The notes under the pieces are model-generated. The model worked only from the letters and a program-made list of their open reading frames with translations. It was not told the DNA's origin and searched no databases. From Cephalotus follicularis (Eukaryota > Streptophyta > Magnoliopsida > Oxalidales > Cephalotaceae): a stretch of DNA of 64,000 nucleotides. Shown in pieces: positions 47,001 through 56,879 of this stretch. Position 1 is the first letter of the stretch. Every line of letters starts with the position of its first letter. The DNA lies in assembly GCA_001972305.1 (NCBI GenBank), contig BDDD01000343.1:62001-126000 (forward strand), in the 5' to 3' direction. The position numbers and the translations under genes are program-made.

Positions 47001-47228
47001 ATGATAGGTCGCCGATCGTTGGATTATGAAATACTTACTCGAGACCTAGAAGTTGAAAGAACCCTTGCTGGAATTAGAGCGAATAACATAATGGGTGAAA
47101 ATCATAACGTGCCCCAAAGACGACCCTTAAGTGAACATTTTACCCCACGTGCATATACCACTGCTTCATGTATTAGGGTGCCTGCTGTCCAAGCTGCTCA
47201 ATATGAGATTAAGTCCAGTATTATTTAG
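47001..47228 (+). pseudogene. R6 gag N-terminus, closed by a single in-frame TAG
   Basis: The 75-codon frame starts MIGRRSLDYEILTRDLEVE and ends QYEIKSSII. It is in the same frame as the 1015-codon gag-protease frame that begins at 47229, right after the TAG at 47226-47228. Related Athila-type Gag proteins run through this junction without a stop, so the TAG is probably a C-to-T change from CAG. Either Gag now starts at the downstream ATG or the copy is disabled; readthrough cannot be excluded. Confidence 0.72.
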
Positions 47229-50200
47229 ATGTTACCATCCTTTTATGGACTTGCCAATGAGGAACCGTACAAGCATTTAGATGAATTCATTGAGATTTGC
47301 TCCACGTTTAAAATTCAGAATTTGTCGGAGGATGCCCTTAAGCTTATCTTATTTCCATTCTCATTGAAAGATAGAGCTAAACAATGGTTACATTCCTTAT
47401 ACTCCGTAATCATCACAACGTGGGCACAATTTCAACACGAATTCCTCAAGAAATATTTTCCCATAGGTCGAACCAACCAAATAAGACGAGCTCTGACTAG
47501 CTTTTCGCAAAAAGATGGTGAGCAGTTCCATGAGTCATGGGAAAGATTAAAGGAACTCATTCGAAAATGTCCCCATCATGCCTTTCCTAAATGGCAGTTT
47601 GTCCAATGCTTCTCTGATGGACTGACCGCACAAAATAAACAGATGGTGGATGCTTCTTGTGGAGGTACATTCATCCATAAAAATGAGGACGAGGCTTGGC
47701 AATTATTTGAGTCCCTCGGCGAGAACTCTTTGCACCATTTATCATCTAGAATCGAGTCCTCTACGATGGGTACTCAAAAGAAAGGAGGCATATACGAGGT
47801 TAGCCAAATTGAGACTATCAATGCCAAGGTGGACATCATATCTCAGAAATTAGATAAAGTGCTTACTATAGGGTCGCTTCCTACGCAATCTACTAAGACT
47901 TCTACTGCACTCGAGGCTTGCGCCTTATGTGCTAATCCAACACATTACATGAGTGATTGCCCGCTTGCTGTGCAATATCCAGAATTTATTCAAGAACAAG
48001 CGCAAGCATTGCAAGGATTCCCTAAACCGGTGAATAATTCATATTCCAACACGTATAACCCAGGATGGAGGAATCACCCCAATTTTTCATGGAAGCAGCC
48101 CAATACTAGCCAAAATCCCCCGTATAGGCAAGATAATTCCTTTCCTTATCAGAATTCCTATAGGGATGTGCAACAATCGAATTTTTCACCTCAAGTGCCC
48201 TTAACAAATGAAGATAAATTGGATAAGGTACTATTTGCGTTAGATGGGATCAACAAGAATAGCCAGAAATATGATCAGATCATTCACTCCCATACCCAAT
48301 CCATCTCCAAATTGGAAACGCAAATAGGACAGCTAGCTGATATGATGAGAAAGAGAGAAGAAAGCCACATACCCAGTCAAGTGGTATGCAATCCGAGAAA
48401 TCAGACTGGACAGTGTTCCTACGTAGAACAAGCCCAAGCAATTACTACTTTGAGAATCGAAGGAACGCAAGAAACTATCTCAAATCCTGATCTGATTCAT
48501 GAAAAGAATCCTGAAGAGAGTGTGTCCTCCGAGAGTGGTGAGAAAGAGACCATTGGCCAATCTGAAACGGAAGTCACTAAAGCATCCACGTCTAAAGAAA
48601 GTGAACAAAAGGGGAAGGAAAAAGACATTACCTTTGCCAAACCTAAAGCACCTTTCCCCGATTGTTTACGATCTCCGTCTTTAGTTCCTCCGTTTGGTAA
48701 AAACTTAGCAAGAATGGACGAGATGATGGAACTGTTCAAACAAGTCCAAATCAACATTCCTCTCTTAGATGCAATACGACAAGTGCCAGCTTATGCCAAA
48801 TTATTAAAAGACTTATGCACCACGAAGCATAAGCTGAAAACGTACATTCCAAAAATGGTCCATCTCACAGAGCAGGTGAGCGCAGTGCTTTCTAACAAGT
48901 TGCCACCTAAAGTAAAAGATCCTGGAGCTCCTCTGATATCGTGTAAGATTGGAAATTTACTCATAGATAGAGCACTTTTGGATTTAGGGGCTAGCGTTAA
49001 CATCCTCCCTAGCTCAGTTTATGACAGTTTCGAATTTGGAGAATTGAAACCCGCTCTTCAACTTGCTGATAGATCTTTGAAAATTCTGAAGGGATTCATT
49101 GAGGACGTTTTGGTGAAAGTAGATGAGCTTTATTTTCCAGTGGATTTCCTTGTGCTTGATATGGAAACACCTGCGATTGGGAAACCACATTCGATTATCT
49201 TAGGTCGTCCTTTCTTAGCAACAGCAAATGCATGCATAAATTGTCGATCTGGAGCTATGGACATATCCTTTGGTAATAAGAAATTGAGAATAAACATCTT
49301 CAATGCACCCCTAGGACCTCAAGGTGAGGAGGCTTGTTTTTTCATAGATAGGATAGATAGGACATATCCTTGGAGTTTCATTGACGATGATTGTGAGGCA
49401 GATTCAGACACTGTTGAGATTAATGCCCTGTTGGATTCTCCTTTGATATACTCGACTCCTGATAGGATTGACACACAGTGGTTGGAAAATGAAGCTGAGT
49501 TAGCATGGCTAGAAAGTAAGCTTGATGAGCCAACATCAGATAGTGAATGGGATCATCTATCCCATTACACTCACAAAATTGCCACGCCTGACCAAACGTC
49601 CTTTGACATAGAGTTTGATAGCAACTTCATTGAATGCTTGAAGGAAATAGAGGATGAGGAAGCAATTCAACAGGAATTTTTGAAGTGGTTGGATAATGGG
49701 GTTATGGAATCAATCTCATATAGGGAACGCGAATTTGATGAAATCATCAGTGAGTGTATGAGGGAATTTGAGGAGATTGAAAAAGGAGATTTCTTTGAGG
49801 TGTTAGGTCCACAACCATTAGAATTAGAGGGTCCATTGCCCACATCTTGGCATAAACCATTCATAGAAAAGTCTTTGAAATTTCAATTAAAAGAATTTCC
49901 TTGTAATTCATTCATGGGTCATTACTCCACCTCATTTGAAATTGTGAATGTTCTTTGGGATTGGGAGACTAGTAATTTGGTAGATTGCATTCTTGACAGT
50001 TTTTACTGGTGGAATTCTTGTTGGGATGGTTCTTATATTGTAAAAATTGTTTTCTCCCATTTTGTTGATGCACTTAAATGTTATGGTTCTCTTCATGGTT
50101 TTTATTGGTGGATGTCTCATTGGGATAGCGCTTATATTTTTAAAATTATGCTTTCACCTGGTATTTTTGAATTTGTTGAGACAGATATTGGAGACAAACC

Positions 50201-50276
50201 TTACGTGGACGGAGTTACTGATGGACAAATGATTAAGTCTGTTGACTTGATTGATCCTGTCTACACTCGTTTGTGA
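47229..50276 (+). CDS. R6 Gag-protease polyprotein, Athila/Tat type, no RT
   Basis: A 1015-residue open frame, the longest in the window. Residues 1-150 are the gag core (FYGLANEEPYKHLDEFIEIC, DRAKQWLHSL, QFQHEFLKKYFP, FHESWERLKELIRKCPHHAF). A CX2CX4HX4C zinc knuckle spans 231-244. The acidic, Ser/Glu/Lys-rich linker covers about 400-480. The aspartic protease carries DLGASVNILP (catalytic Asp about 585) and ILGRPFL near 657; the DLG variant is usual in Athila-type proteases. The last 250 residues are acidic, then aromatic, with a repeated YWW...YIxKI unit near 926 and 959. RT, RNase H and integrase are missing, so this copy would depend on others. The start lies after an in-frame TAG, so the native N-terminus is uncertain. 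Confidence 0.88.
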   Translation: MLPSFYGLANEEPYKHLDEFIEICSTFKIQNLSEDALKLILFPFSLKDRAKQWLHSLYSVIITTWAQFQHEFLKKYFPIGRTNQIRRALTSFSQKDGEQFHESWERLKELIRKCPHHAFPKWQFVQCFSDGLTAQNKQMVDASCGGTFIHKNEDEAWQLFESLGENSLHHLSSRIESSTMGTQKKGGIYEVSQIETINAKVDIISQKLDKVLTIGSLPTQSTKTSTALEACALCANPTHYMSDCPLAVQYPEFIQEQAQALQGFPKPVNNSYSNTYNPGWRNHPNFSWKQPNTSQNPPYRQDNSFPYQNSYRDVQQSNFSPQVPLTNEDKLDKVLFALDGINKNSQKYDQIIHSHTQSISKLETQIGQLADMMRKREESHIPSQVVCNPRNQTGQCSYVEQAQAITTLRIEGTQETISNPDLIHEKNPEESVSSESGEKETIGQSETEVTKASTSKESEQKGKEKDITFAKPKAPFPDCLRSPSLVPPFGKNLARMDEMMELFKQVQINIPLLDAIRQVPAYAKLLKDLCTTKHKLKTYIPKMVHLTEQVSAVLSNKLPPKVKDPGAPLISCKIGNLLIDRALLDLGASVNILPSSVYDSFEFGELKPALQLADRSLKILKGFIEDVLVKVDELYFPVDFLVLDMETPAIGKPHSIILGRPFLATANACINCRSGAMDISFGNKKLRINIFNAPLGPQGEEACFFIDRIDRTYPWSFIDDDCEADSDTVEINALLDSPLIYSTPDRIDTQWLENEAELAWLESKLDEPTSDSEWDHLSHYTHKIATPDQTSFDIEFDSNFIECLKEIEDEEAIQQEFLKWLDNGVMESISYREREFDEIISECMREFEEIEKGDFFEVLGPQPLELEGPLPTSWHKPFIEKSLKFQLKEFPCNSFMGHYSTSFEIVNVLWDWETSNLVDCILDSFYWWNSCWDGSYIVKIVFSHFVDALKCYGSLHGFYWWMSHWDSAYIFKIMLSPGIFEFVETDIGDKPYVDGVTDGQMIKSVDLIDPVYTRL

Positions 50277-50307
50277 CGTCCACATTTGTTGCGTCTAGCC
50301 AAAGACG

Positions 50308-50340
50308 TTAAAGCAAAGCGCTTAGTGGGAGGCAACCCAC
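50308..50340 (+). other. Athila/Tat conserved post-ORF motif
   Basis: TTAAAGCAAAGCGCTT is followed by TGGGAGGCAACCCA, a short hairpin. This pair is commonly found after the long ORF in Athila/Tat elements. Its function is not known to me. It supports the lineage and the idea that RT was lost from between protease and this point. Confidence 0.75.
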
Positions 50341-50467
50341 TATTTTTGTTTTATTTATATATCTCGTTTCTTTTATGCTTTTGTTTTTGTTTTTGATTGT
50401 TTTTGTAGGTAAACTACGTGTAGTACCCTGTTTCCACTGTTCTCAATTTCAGCTGCACTGATAAATG

Positions 50468-50939
50468 NNNNNNNNNNNNNNNNNNNNNNNNNNNNNNNNN
50501 NNNNNNNNNNNNNNNNNNNNNNNNNNNNNNNNNNNNNNNNNNNNNNNNNNNNNNNNNNNNNNNNNNNNNNNNNNNNNNNNNNNNNNNNNNNNNNNNNNNN
50601 NNNNNNNNNNNNNNNNNNNNNNNNNNNNNNNNNNNNNNNNNNNNNNNNNNNNNNNNNNNNNNNNNNNNNNNNNNNNNNNNNNNNNNNNNNNNNNNNNNNN
50701 NNNNNNNNNNNNNNNNNNNNNNNNNNNNNNNNNNNNNNNNNNNNNNNNNNNNNNNNNNNNNNNNNNNNNNNNNNNNNNNNNNNNNNNNNNNNNNNNNNNN
50801 NNNNNNNNNNNNNNNNNNNNNNNNNNNNNNNNNNNNNNNNNNNNNNNNNNNNNNNNNNNNNNNNNNNNNNNNNNNNNNNNNNNNNNNNNNNNNNNNNNNN
50901 NNNNNNNNNNNNNNNNNNNNNNNNNNNNNNNNNNNNNNN
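50468..50939. other. Assembly gap (472 N)
   Basis: It separates the R6 3' interior from R3 internal sequence, so the R6 right LTR, if present, is missing from the assembly. A CA repeat follows directly at 50940. Open frames across the gap are artefacts. Confidence 0.95.
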
Positions 50940-51145
50940 CACACACACACGATCATATGAGATGCACATATTCATTGCTTATATATAGCATTAAAGATGT
51001 GAACAATGTCATTTCATTAAAACAGGGCTATTGGCGTCAACACCATCCTTTAGGCGTCGACGTGCTGGGTGCATGCCAATGATATGCGTTGATGCGTAAC
51101 ACTGATTAGTGCATAGAAATACGAAGTAATGCACATCGCGTCATC
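50940..51145 (-). repeat. R4/R7-type LTR fragment inside R3, right part
   Basis: It matches R2 internal sequence near 11425-11470 (GATGTGAACAATGTCATTTC) and 12228-12260 (CAGGGCTATTGGC). It contains TCGA-type sites at about 51035-51090. It joins broken gag at about 51146. Confidence 0.65.
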
Positions 51146-51498
51146 TGGTCTTCCGTGCAATCCATAACAGTAAAGATCTTATCCATATCTTGTAACTATC
51201 TCTCAACAATAGTCGCATCAAGCTCACCCTTCAAAGTATGAGGGTTTAGCCTCATGAATCTCTCAAGATTCCCTCCAAACCGATTCCCATCATGCCACGC
51301 ATCTTGGTCAGGATCCATGTGTCATGGTTGTGCTTGTGCGTACAATCGCCGCATTTCCTCCATATTAGCCGTATTAGCAACCATCTGCTGCTGGAAGTAA
51401 TCGGCTATACGCCCCATAGGGTCCCATCTATCATTTGCTTCCTGAGGAATATTTTCATTAACGGCTCGAGGCCTTCCACAGCTTCTTCTCCCATCCAT
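51146..51498 (-). pseudogene. R3 gag N-terminal fragment, two stops
   Basis: Direct translation from the ATG at 51498 gives MDGRRSCGRPRAVNENIPQ, then MGRIADYFQQQMVANTANME. After a TGA comes MDPDQDAWHDGNRFGGNLER and LNPHTLKGELDATIVER, a TAG replacing the usual Trp, and KIFTVMDCTEDQM. It matches the N-terminus of R5 gag closely. The rest of gag and all of pol are missing, replaced by LTR-like sequence. The plus-strand open frame over the same bases is a shadow. Confidence 0.85.
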
Positions 51499-51595
51499 TT
51501 CGTTTCCCTAGGGAAGATGTGATTAGTCATCTTTAGGAAACAATTTGTTAGTTGCCAAGAAACTTATCCAAGCTAAGCATATAATTTTCATAAAT

Positions 51596-51607
51596 GCTCT
51601 GATACCA
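51596..51607 (-). other. R3 primer-binding site (tRNA-Met type)
   Basis: TGGTATCAGAGC on the minus strand, 4 bp from the LTR edge at 51612. Confidence 0.9.
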
Positions 51608-52739
51608 CTGTTGTCACACCCCGTTTCCATAAATAACCTTTAGGCCGTGGCAATCAACATATATATATTCAGCTTATGCAATTTACGGCCAATTTGAAAC
51701 TTTTCAACACATAATATCATTGCGGGAGCATTTAACCATAAGCTAAAACCAATAAGTAACATGTATCATATACTACATGTTACAACAATATAATATTATT
51801 GTTAATCGCCCTCAAATGGAGCATGAACTGATTTGATCAACGCATAAATTTATTTATTAGAATAATCCATGTTAACATTTCTTACAAGAAATACAACTTA
51901 ATTCCTCTTCATTTTCCCCAAGCTCCAGCGATGTCAGTCCGCTGAATCAAGCTAAAATTGATAGGGTTAGCCGATTCAACTGGCTAAGTAGAGAAAATAT
52001 AAATACACTTTGGGGTCAATAATAACGAATGTCATGTAATGAATGCATCGTGACGCGATTCAGTATATATACAATACATAATATGTATATGTATATCAAT
52101 AGGTAGCAACCATACAATCCATCAACCATGTCCCAAGGACCAATCCAAAACAATCCGATCAATCCACTGTTACTTGCTCGTAGGCTAAGTAACCAATGGG
52201 TGTGGGTGTCCTTAGCCAACTCCTGGCCCCTAGGTGCACAATCCTGCTCCTAGCCCTCAATGACAGCTCCGTCACGTGGCTAGCGCAGCATCAATCCAAT
52301 CATTGTGGGAGTCCCTAGACATCTCCTGGCTCCTAGGCACACCATCCTGCCCTTGCCCCTCAATGACAACTCTGTCACGTGGCCGACGAAGATCAATCCA
52401 ATCACAAACCATCAGTCAATCCAAGTCAATCCATTTTCCAAGTAGTTTATAAGTTATAAATTGCTTGAAACAATATATTTTCAATATATATATCAATCCT
52501 TAAAACAGTTTGCAATTATTTGGAAACTATTTTTCAATCCTTCAAAATATCTACATTTCATGTAAAATAATGATTTTCTTATAAATCATGAATGCACTTC
52601 CAAAATGGTAAAACATTTTACAAATCATATACAATCCAATCCATAGTAATATGCAATGCAAACATATGCTCAAATGCATCTAGACTCATTTCGATGTCAA
52701 CGTACACTATCTAAGAGAAATCGTTCAAAACAGTAGCTT

Positions 52740-52960
52740 GAGCATCGACGTTTAACTTTTGGCGTCGACGCTTATTTCCTTTAAGCGTCGACGCTTTCAT
52801 CCTTAGTGTCAGCGTTTACTTTAGAAGCCTTGCGCACCAGCACTTATCTTTGGCGTAGACACATTGAGGTAGGAACCTCACGCATCAACATGTGTAATCA
52901 TTCATCTTCTTTGTCTAACAGTCCAAATCGTCGACGCTAATTCTTTAAGCATCAACTGTT
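52740..52960. repeat. TCGA-dyad array in R3 5' LTR
   Basis: Cores at 52745/52765 (20 bp) and 52788/52809 (21 bp), with degenerate sites near 52837/52856 and 52930-52955. It is the counterpart of 21275-21500 in the other LTR of the same element. Confidence 0.85.
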
Positions 52961-54119
52961 AAAGAAGACCAGATCGTCTTCTTCAACGCGTCACAGAAAT
53001 AGGGGAAGCCAAAGCAGTCCAAGCATGCAATCCAATCCAATATCATACCAAAACATGACATGCATGGCAGGTTAACATATCACAGTAACCACAACACCAA
53101 TCATGCTATTAATAGTCCATAATAACCATGAAATCATCAATGAACATTCAACATTTTTAAACTCAAAATTGCATGTATAAATCCCCTACCAATTAAAGCA
53201 GTAGCAATAGTACAATCGAGCTGCAGGTTCAATTGCCGAACATTTAAATTGCTGCCAATTATCGATTATCACTTCCCTTCACTGCCAACGAAATTACCAG
53301 CTCTCTCACTGCACATACAACACATTTCCATTACGCTCAATACACAGAAACCACCACTGCCGTCACTGGAGCGCCAGCCAGTTCTAGTTGACTCACCCAG
53401 CTTGTGCAACACCCATAAACAGGTTTCACATTGAACGATCCACTCAAAACCGCTCAAGACTCACTATGACTCAACGCCGAACACCGTGTCACAGGCGACA
53501 GTGAGTTCAACTCACTGAGTTGACTTGCCAGACTTTAACAGCTCCAGTCACCACCCAAAAATGCCAGACAACCATCAGTTCTACACACCACTATCCAAGA
53601 CTCACCGAGACTTAGCACAAATCACACGGTCAAAGGTAGCAGCGAGTTAGAACTACTGAGTTGACTCAGTCAACCGATTCTGCCTATTCTGGCCAAGAAA
53701 CGCCTCAACCACTATCAAAATGGGTAGAGCTGGCCTTCTAGATGAAGACCCACTCCATCCGTGATGTTAACGGCCCTGGAAACGCATGGACAACACACAG
53801 CATTGGGGAAGAGAAGAGAAGAAAAGAGATAAAAGAGATGGAGAAGGAAGAAGTTACTGTCGAGTTGAGAGCTTTGGTTGCTCGCCATCCTTTTCTGGTC
53901 CAGTGGCTTGCCCCGGCTTCTTCTCCGGCGCTCTCTCTCTCTCTCCCCCTCTGTCCCGTACTCTCTCCCGCTCTCTCGCTGTAACGCCCAGGATTTTCAT
54001 TTATGTGTAATATTGCTTTTCTAATGTAATTTTACACCTTGTGTTAATGAGAATCATGTTTTCCCTATTCCCCGCGTTGAAATGTTGCAAGAAAGTGTGT
54101 TGTGGTGTGTTTTTGTGCA

Positions 54120-54256
54120 AGGGCAGTCGACTGCCACAGGGAGACAGCCGACTGGACCCTTGCTGAGGCGCGACAGCCAGCTGCCAAGAGGAGGCAGCCG
54201 GCTGGTAGGAGTGTCGGCAGAAACAGCCGATTGCCAAGCAAGGCAGTCGACTGCCA
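54120..54256. repeat. TCGA-dyad array in S4, proximal cluster, three pairs
   Basis: Cores at 54127/54148, 54177/54198 and 54227/54247: within-pair spacing 21, 21 and 20 bp, pair period exactly 50 bp. The word is CAGTCGACTGCC with CCGA, CCAG and CCGG variants. Spacers differ. Confidence 0.92.
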
Positions 54257-54769
54257 TGTGCCAGACAGCCCACGTGCTGTCTGCCTTAAGTGGGAAAAGG
54301 GGGAAGTGTTTTGGATTTATTGCATTTTGCAGAGGAGGGGCCGGGGGTTTTCTCCATAAAACACAACATTTCTCTCCTATTCCTCCATCTTTCTTTGTGA
54401 TTCAAGAGAGTTTGAGAGTGAAAGTGTGTGTGTGTTGAAGCTACGGAGCTTGTGCGTTGAAACCGTGAAGATTGGAGGCTTGACAGTGGGCGTGCGGGCT
54501 TGTTGAAGGCGGCTGAACGTGTTGGGGTTGCAAGAGCTTCGGATTTAAGCTTAAAGAGGTGGATTGCAAGTCCTAACTTGGAGTTCTAAGGTAGGGGGAA
54601 GTCGTTTTGCAACATAATTTCAATTGTAAATGTTTTTGATGAAATAAAATGCATGTTTATGTTGTATTGTGAGCTGGGAACGTGTATGTGCATAAATATG
54701 TCATTTTGGGTTGTGTTTGGTGTGTGATTGTGGCTGTTTTAGCAGTTGGTTTTTACACCTGCTGCAGAA

Positions 54770-55080
54770 TTCAGTTGACTGCCCACCTCGGACAGTCGAC
54801 TGCCAACGGGTCCAGCCGACTGCCTAGGGAGGCCAGTCGACTGCCCACGTTCGTTTCCCAAAAATGTTTGCAGAGGTAGTGTAGTCGATTGTCGTAGGTC
54901 GACACCCGACTGTGGGGTGTGGACAGCCGACTGTCAGGGATGACAGCCGACTGTCGAGTGTGGGCAGCCGACTGTCTTGGTAGACAGCCGACTGCCTGGT
55001 CATGTAGCCGACTGCCTGGGGTTGGCAGCCGACTACTTTGAGGGGGACAGCCGACTGCCAGTGGTGTGCAGCCGACTGTT
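54770..55080. repeat. TCGA-dyad array in S4, distal cluster, phased at two DNA turns
   Basis: Cores at 54775, 54796, 54816 and 54837 (21, 20, 21 bp), then 54884, then nine consecutive at 54906, 54927, 54947, 54968, 54988, 55008, 55029, 55051 and 55072 (steps 21, 20, 21, 20, 20, 21, 22, 21). The site is CAGYCGACTGYC. The roughly 10-bp spacers have no common sequence. Confidence 0.94.
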
Positions 55081-56664
55081 GGGGGCCTGTTTCGCCCGTG
55101 AACATATGTATGCATCGTGTATTGTGATGTTTTGCTTCGTGAAGCCTTATGAACTGTTTGGAGCATTGTGATTATTGAGTTTAAACTGTTATAACATATT
55201 GCTGGAAGTGCATTGTAGTTAATGAAAAATCATTACTTTACACGAAATTATATGTTTTGAAAAATATATACTTTCGAACCGTGAAAATGACTTCCAAAAA
55301 CACCGTGAACTGAGTTTTGTGATATTGAGAACCGTGAACCGTGACATCGAGAAAATGAGTTTGTTTTCAGGTATTTTGTTTTATAAACTACTTGGAAACT
55401 GTTTTCAGCATCGAGATGATTGTGATTATGATTGAGCTTGACTGTGGTTGCTGTTTGTGATTTTGATTGTGGCCGTACTGGTTGCATGGCGGAGATGCCA
55501 GCGATGACTAGTGGTCTGGTTGACTCAGGGGCCAGGAGTTGGCTGGGTGACTTACTGTATTGTGACCTGCTTCGTGCCGCCCGGAGTTGGGGCCGATGTC
55601 GGGATGTACGACGTCGGGGCCAGGAGTTGGCGACGCTCTTCGTACCTACCGTGAACCGTGAACCGTGAACCGTGTATTGTGTAGTCCTTTGGACTTGTTT
55701 GAGACCGTGCATTGTGATATTGTGACATTGTGACACCGTGGTTTCGGTGATATCGTGACATCGTGTTTTGGCATATGCATATCTATATTTATATATATGT
55801 ATCGAGATATAGTATGTACTGCATCATGCTGCTTTCATACTTTGGTTTTATTGATAATGTGTTCTTTTTATGACTTTGGCCGAGTGAGGACAAAGGCTAA
55901 CCCCCTACTGCTGCAGATTGATGCTGCGTTGGACTTTGCCGAGCATGGCTGTTTGGGCTATGATGTGACGGAGTTTTATGCTTTGTTAAGCAGTGTAGCG
56001 AACATGTTGTACTTTGGTTTATGTACTAATGTTTTGCTATTGTTGTTGTATCAACTTTGGATCATGCTCCGCTTGTGGGCTTTTTAACATGTTGTTATGA
56101 GCATGTTGTGGGAATCATGCGGTATGGGACGCATGGTTTCGCTTGTTTTCAGCTTATATATATATGCTTCCGCAATATTTGATGTCTGTTTAAAAGTTTT
56201 AAATTTTTATCGTTCTCTGTATAAGCTGGATATCTGTTAAATTGCCATGTTGTATGTTGTTAATTCAAGCGGGGTGTGACACTCGCGCCCTCTCTCCCTC
56301 TATCTCATTCTTTCTTTTGCACGGGCGCATTATACGCCCGTGTCTCCTTCTTTCTTCTTTCATTATTTGGTTCTCCCCCTTTCGTTATTGGTATTTAGCA
56401 ACAAAACATTAATGCCTAAGTCCCGTTTATTCCACGCATTGCGATATAAATTAATCCAGCCGCCACTCAAATAATTGTAATAATAATGTGAACATTGGGC
56501 CTTACTGTCGCACATTAAAAATAGGCTTTATTAGCTGTTTGGGCTTACAATTTCAGGCTTCAATGCATAGTGTCTTTTACTGCTCCGGGCCTATATCAAC
56601 TTTATCATGGCCATACACTGTACTAATATCACGATAATTATTTATGAAATTCTGGGGCATTACA

Positions 56665-56879
56665 CCTTCACATCATCAAATAAGTTAGGTGCTTTGGTAT
56701 CATCAAAACCAAGATTGTAACACATAAATGTCAACAATCTCAATTGGTGACCCTTATAAGTCATCTTAATCAGTGACCCTTATAAGTCATCTCAAAAAGG
56801 GAGTCCCAGGGCTATATAGTCTGAGAGCTTTCCTAAGATCTTTTTTCAAACTTTTTGCTTTGTGCCCTAATCTCTTCCT
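56665..56879. other. Unassigned flank of R3
   Basis: The phrase GTGACCCTTATAAGTCATCT occurs twice, 34 bp apart. No open frame or element end is recognised. This may be host or older repeat sequence. Confidence 0.4.

Larger units (their letters stand above)
43713..50939 (+). mobile_element. R6: Athila/Tat-type retrotransposon, tandem LTR arrangement, right end in gap
   Basis: The order is a partial LTR (43713-44256), 3'-type internal sequence with polypurine tracts (44257-45153), a full LTR (45154-46827), a primer site, gag-protease (47001-50276), then the GCGCTT/GGGAGGCAACCC signature and an N gap. The LTR ends TGATAAGC and CCCATCA and the primer site TGGCGCCGTTGCCGGGGA are typical of the Athila/Tat lineages. 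The full LTR serves both as 3' LTR of a mostly deleted left copy and as 5' LTR of the right copy. The empty site is visible in R2 at about 11340. The right LTR is not seen. Confidence 0.85.
53980..56281 (+). mobile_element. S4: solo LTR (2302 bp) with perfect TSD
   Basis: TGTAACGCCCAGGATTTTC...GGGTGTGACA, with CTCGC duplicated at 53975-53979 and 56282-56286. It shares its start and the block around 55480-55640 with S2 in opposite orientation. It has no primer site or coding region. Its dyad arrays use the word GGCAGTCGACTGCC instead of S2's GCGTCGACGC. Confidence 0.92.
20885..56664 (-). mobile_element. R3: outermost LTR retrotransposon, 3' LTR cut by the window edge
   Basis: The right LTR (51612-56664) is complete, TGTCACACCCCG...GGGGCATTACA on the plus strand, with a primer site at 51596-51607. 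Matching left-LTR sequence occurs in pieces at 20885-22038, 24775-25386 and 42234-42442, separated by S2 and R4. The part of the left LTR equivalent to 51612-52365 must lie beyond R1, outside the window. Internal sequence (42443-51611) holds an R4-like segment, an R4/R7-type LTR fragment, R6 and a broken gag. No full TSD can be tested. Confidence 0.82.
51612..56664 (-). repeat. R3 5' LTR, about 2.75 kb plus S4
   Basis: TGTCACACCCCG...GGGGCATTACA. It shares its left half with R5 and its right half (GACTCACTGAG block, purine-rich block, CGGGCGCATTATACGCCCG) with R2 and R3-left. S4 interrupts it at 53980-56281. It carries a TCGA array at 52740-52960. Confidence 0.88.

Noticed and set aside
50373..51082. 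Open frames of 165-205 codons on both strands
   Set aside because: They run through the 472-N gap and have no readable domain outside it.
54082..54438. 118-codon frame in S4
   Set aside because: It overlaps the dyad array, has no domain, and lies in a solo LTR.
54120..55080. Dyad arrays as a CRISPR array
   Set aside because: Repeats are 10-14 bp with roughly 10-bp spacers, no cas genes are present, and the DNA is plant.
56665..56879. Possible host gene exon in the R3 flank
   Set aside because: No open frame, splice pattern or recognisable protein; left unassigned.
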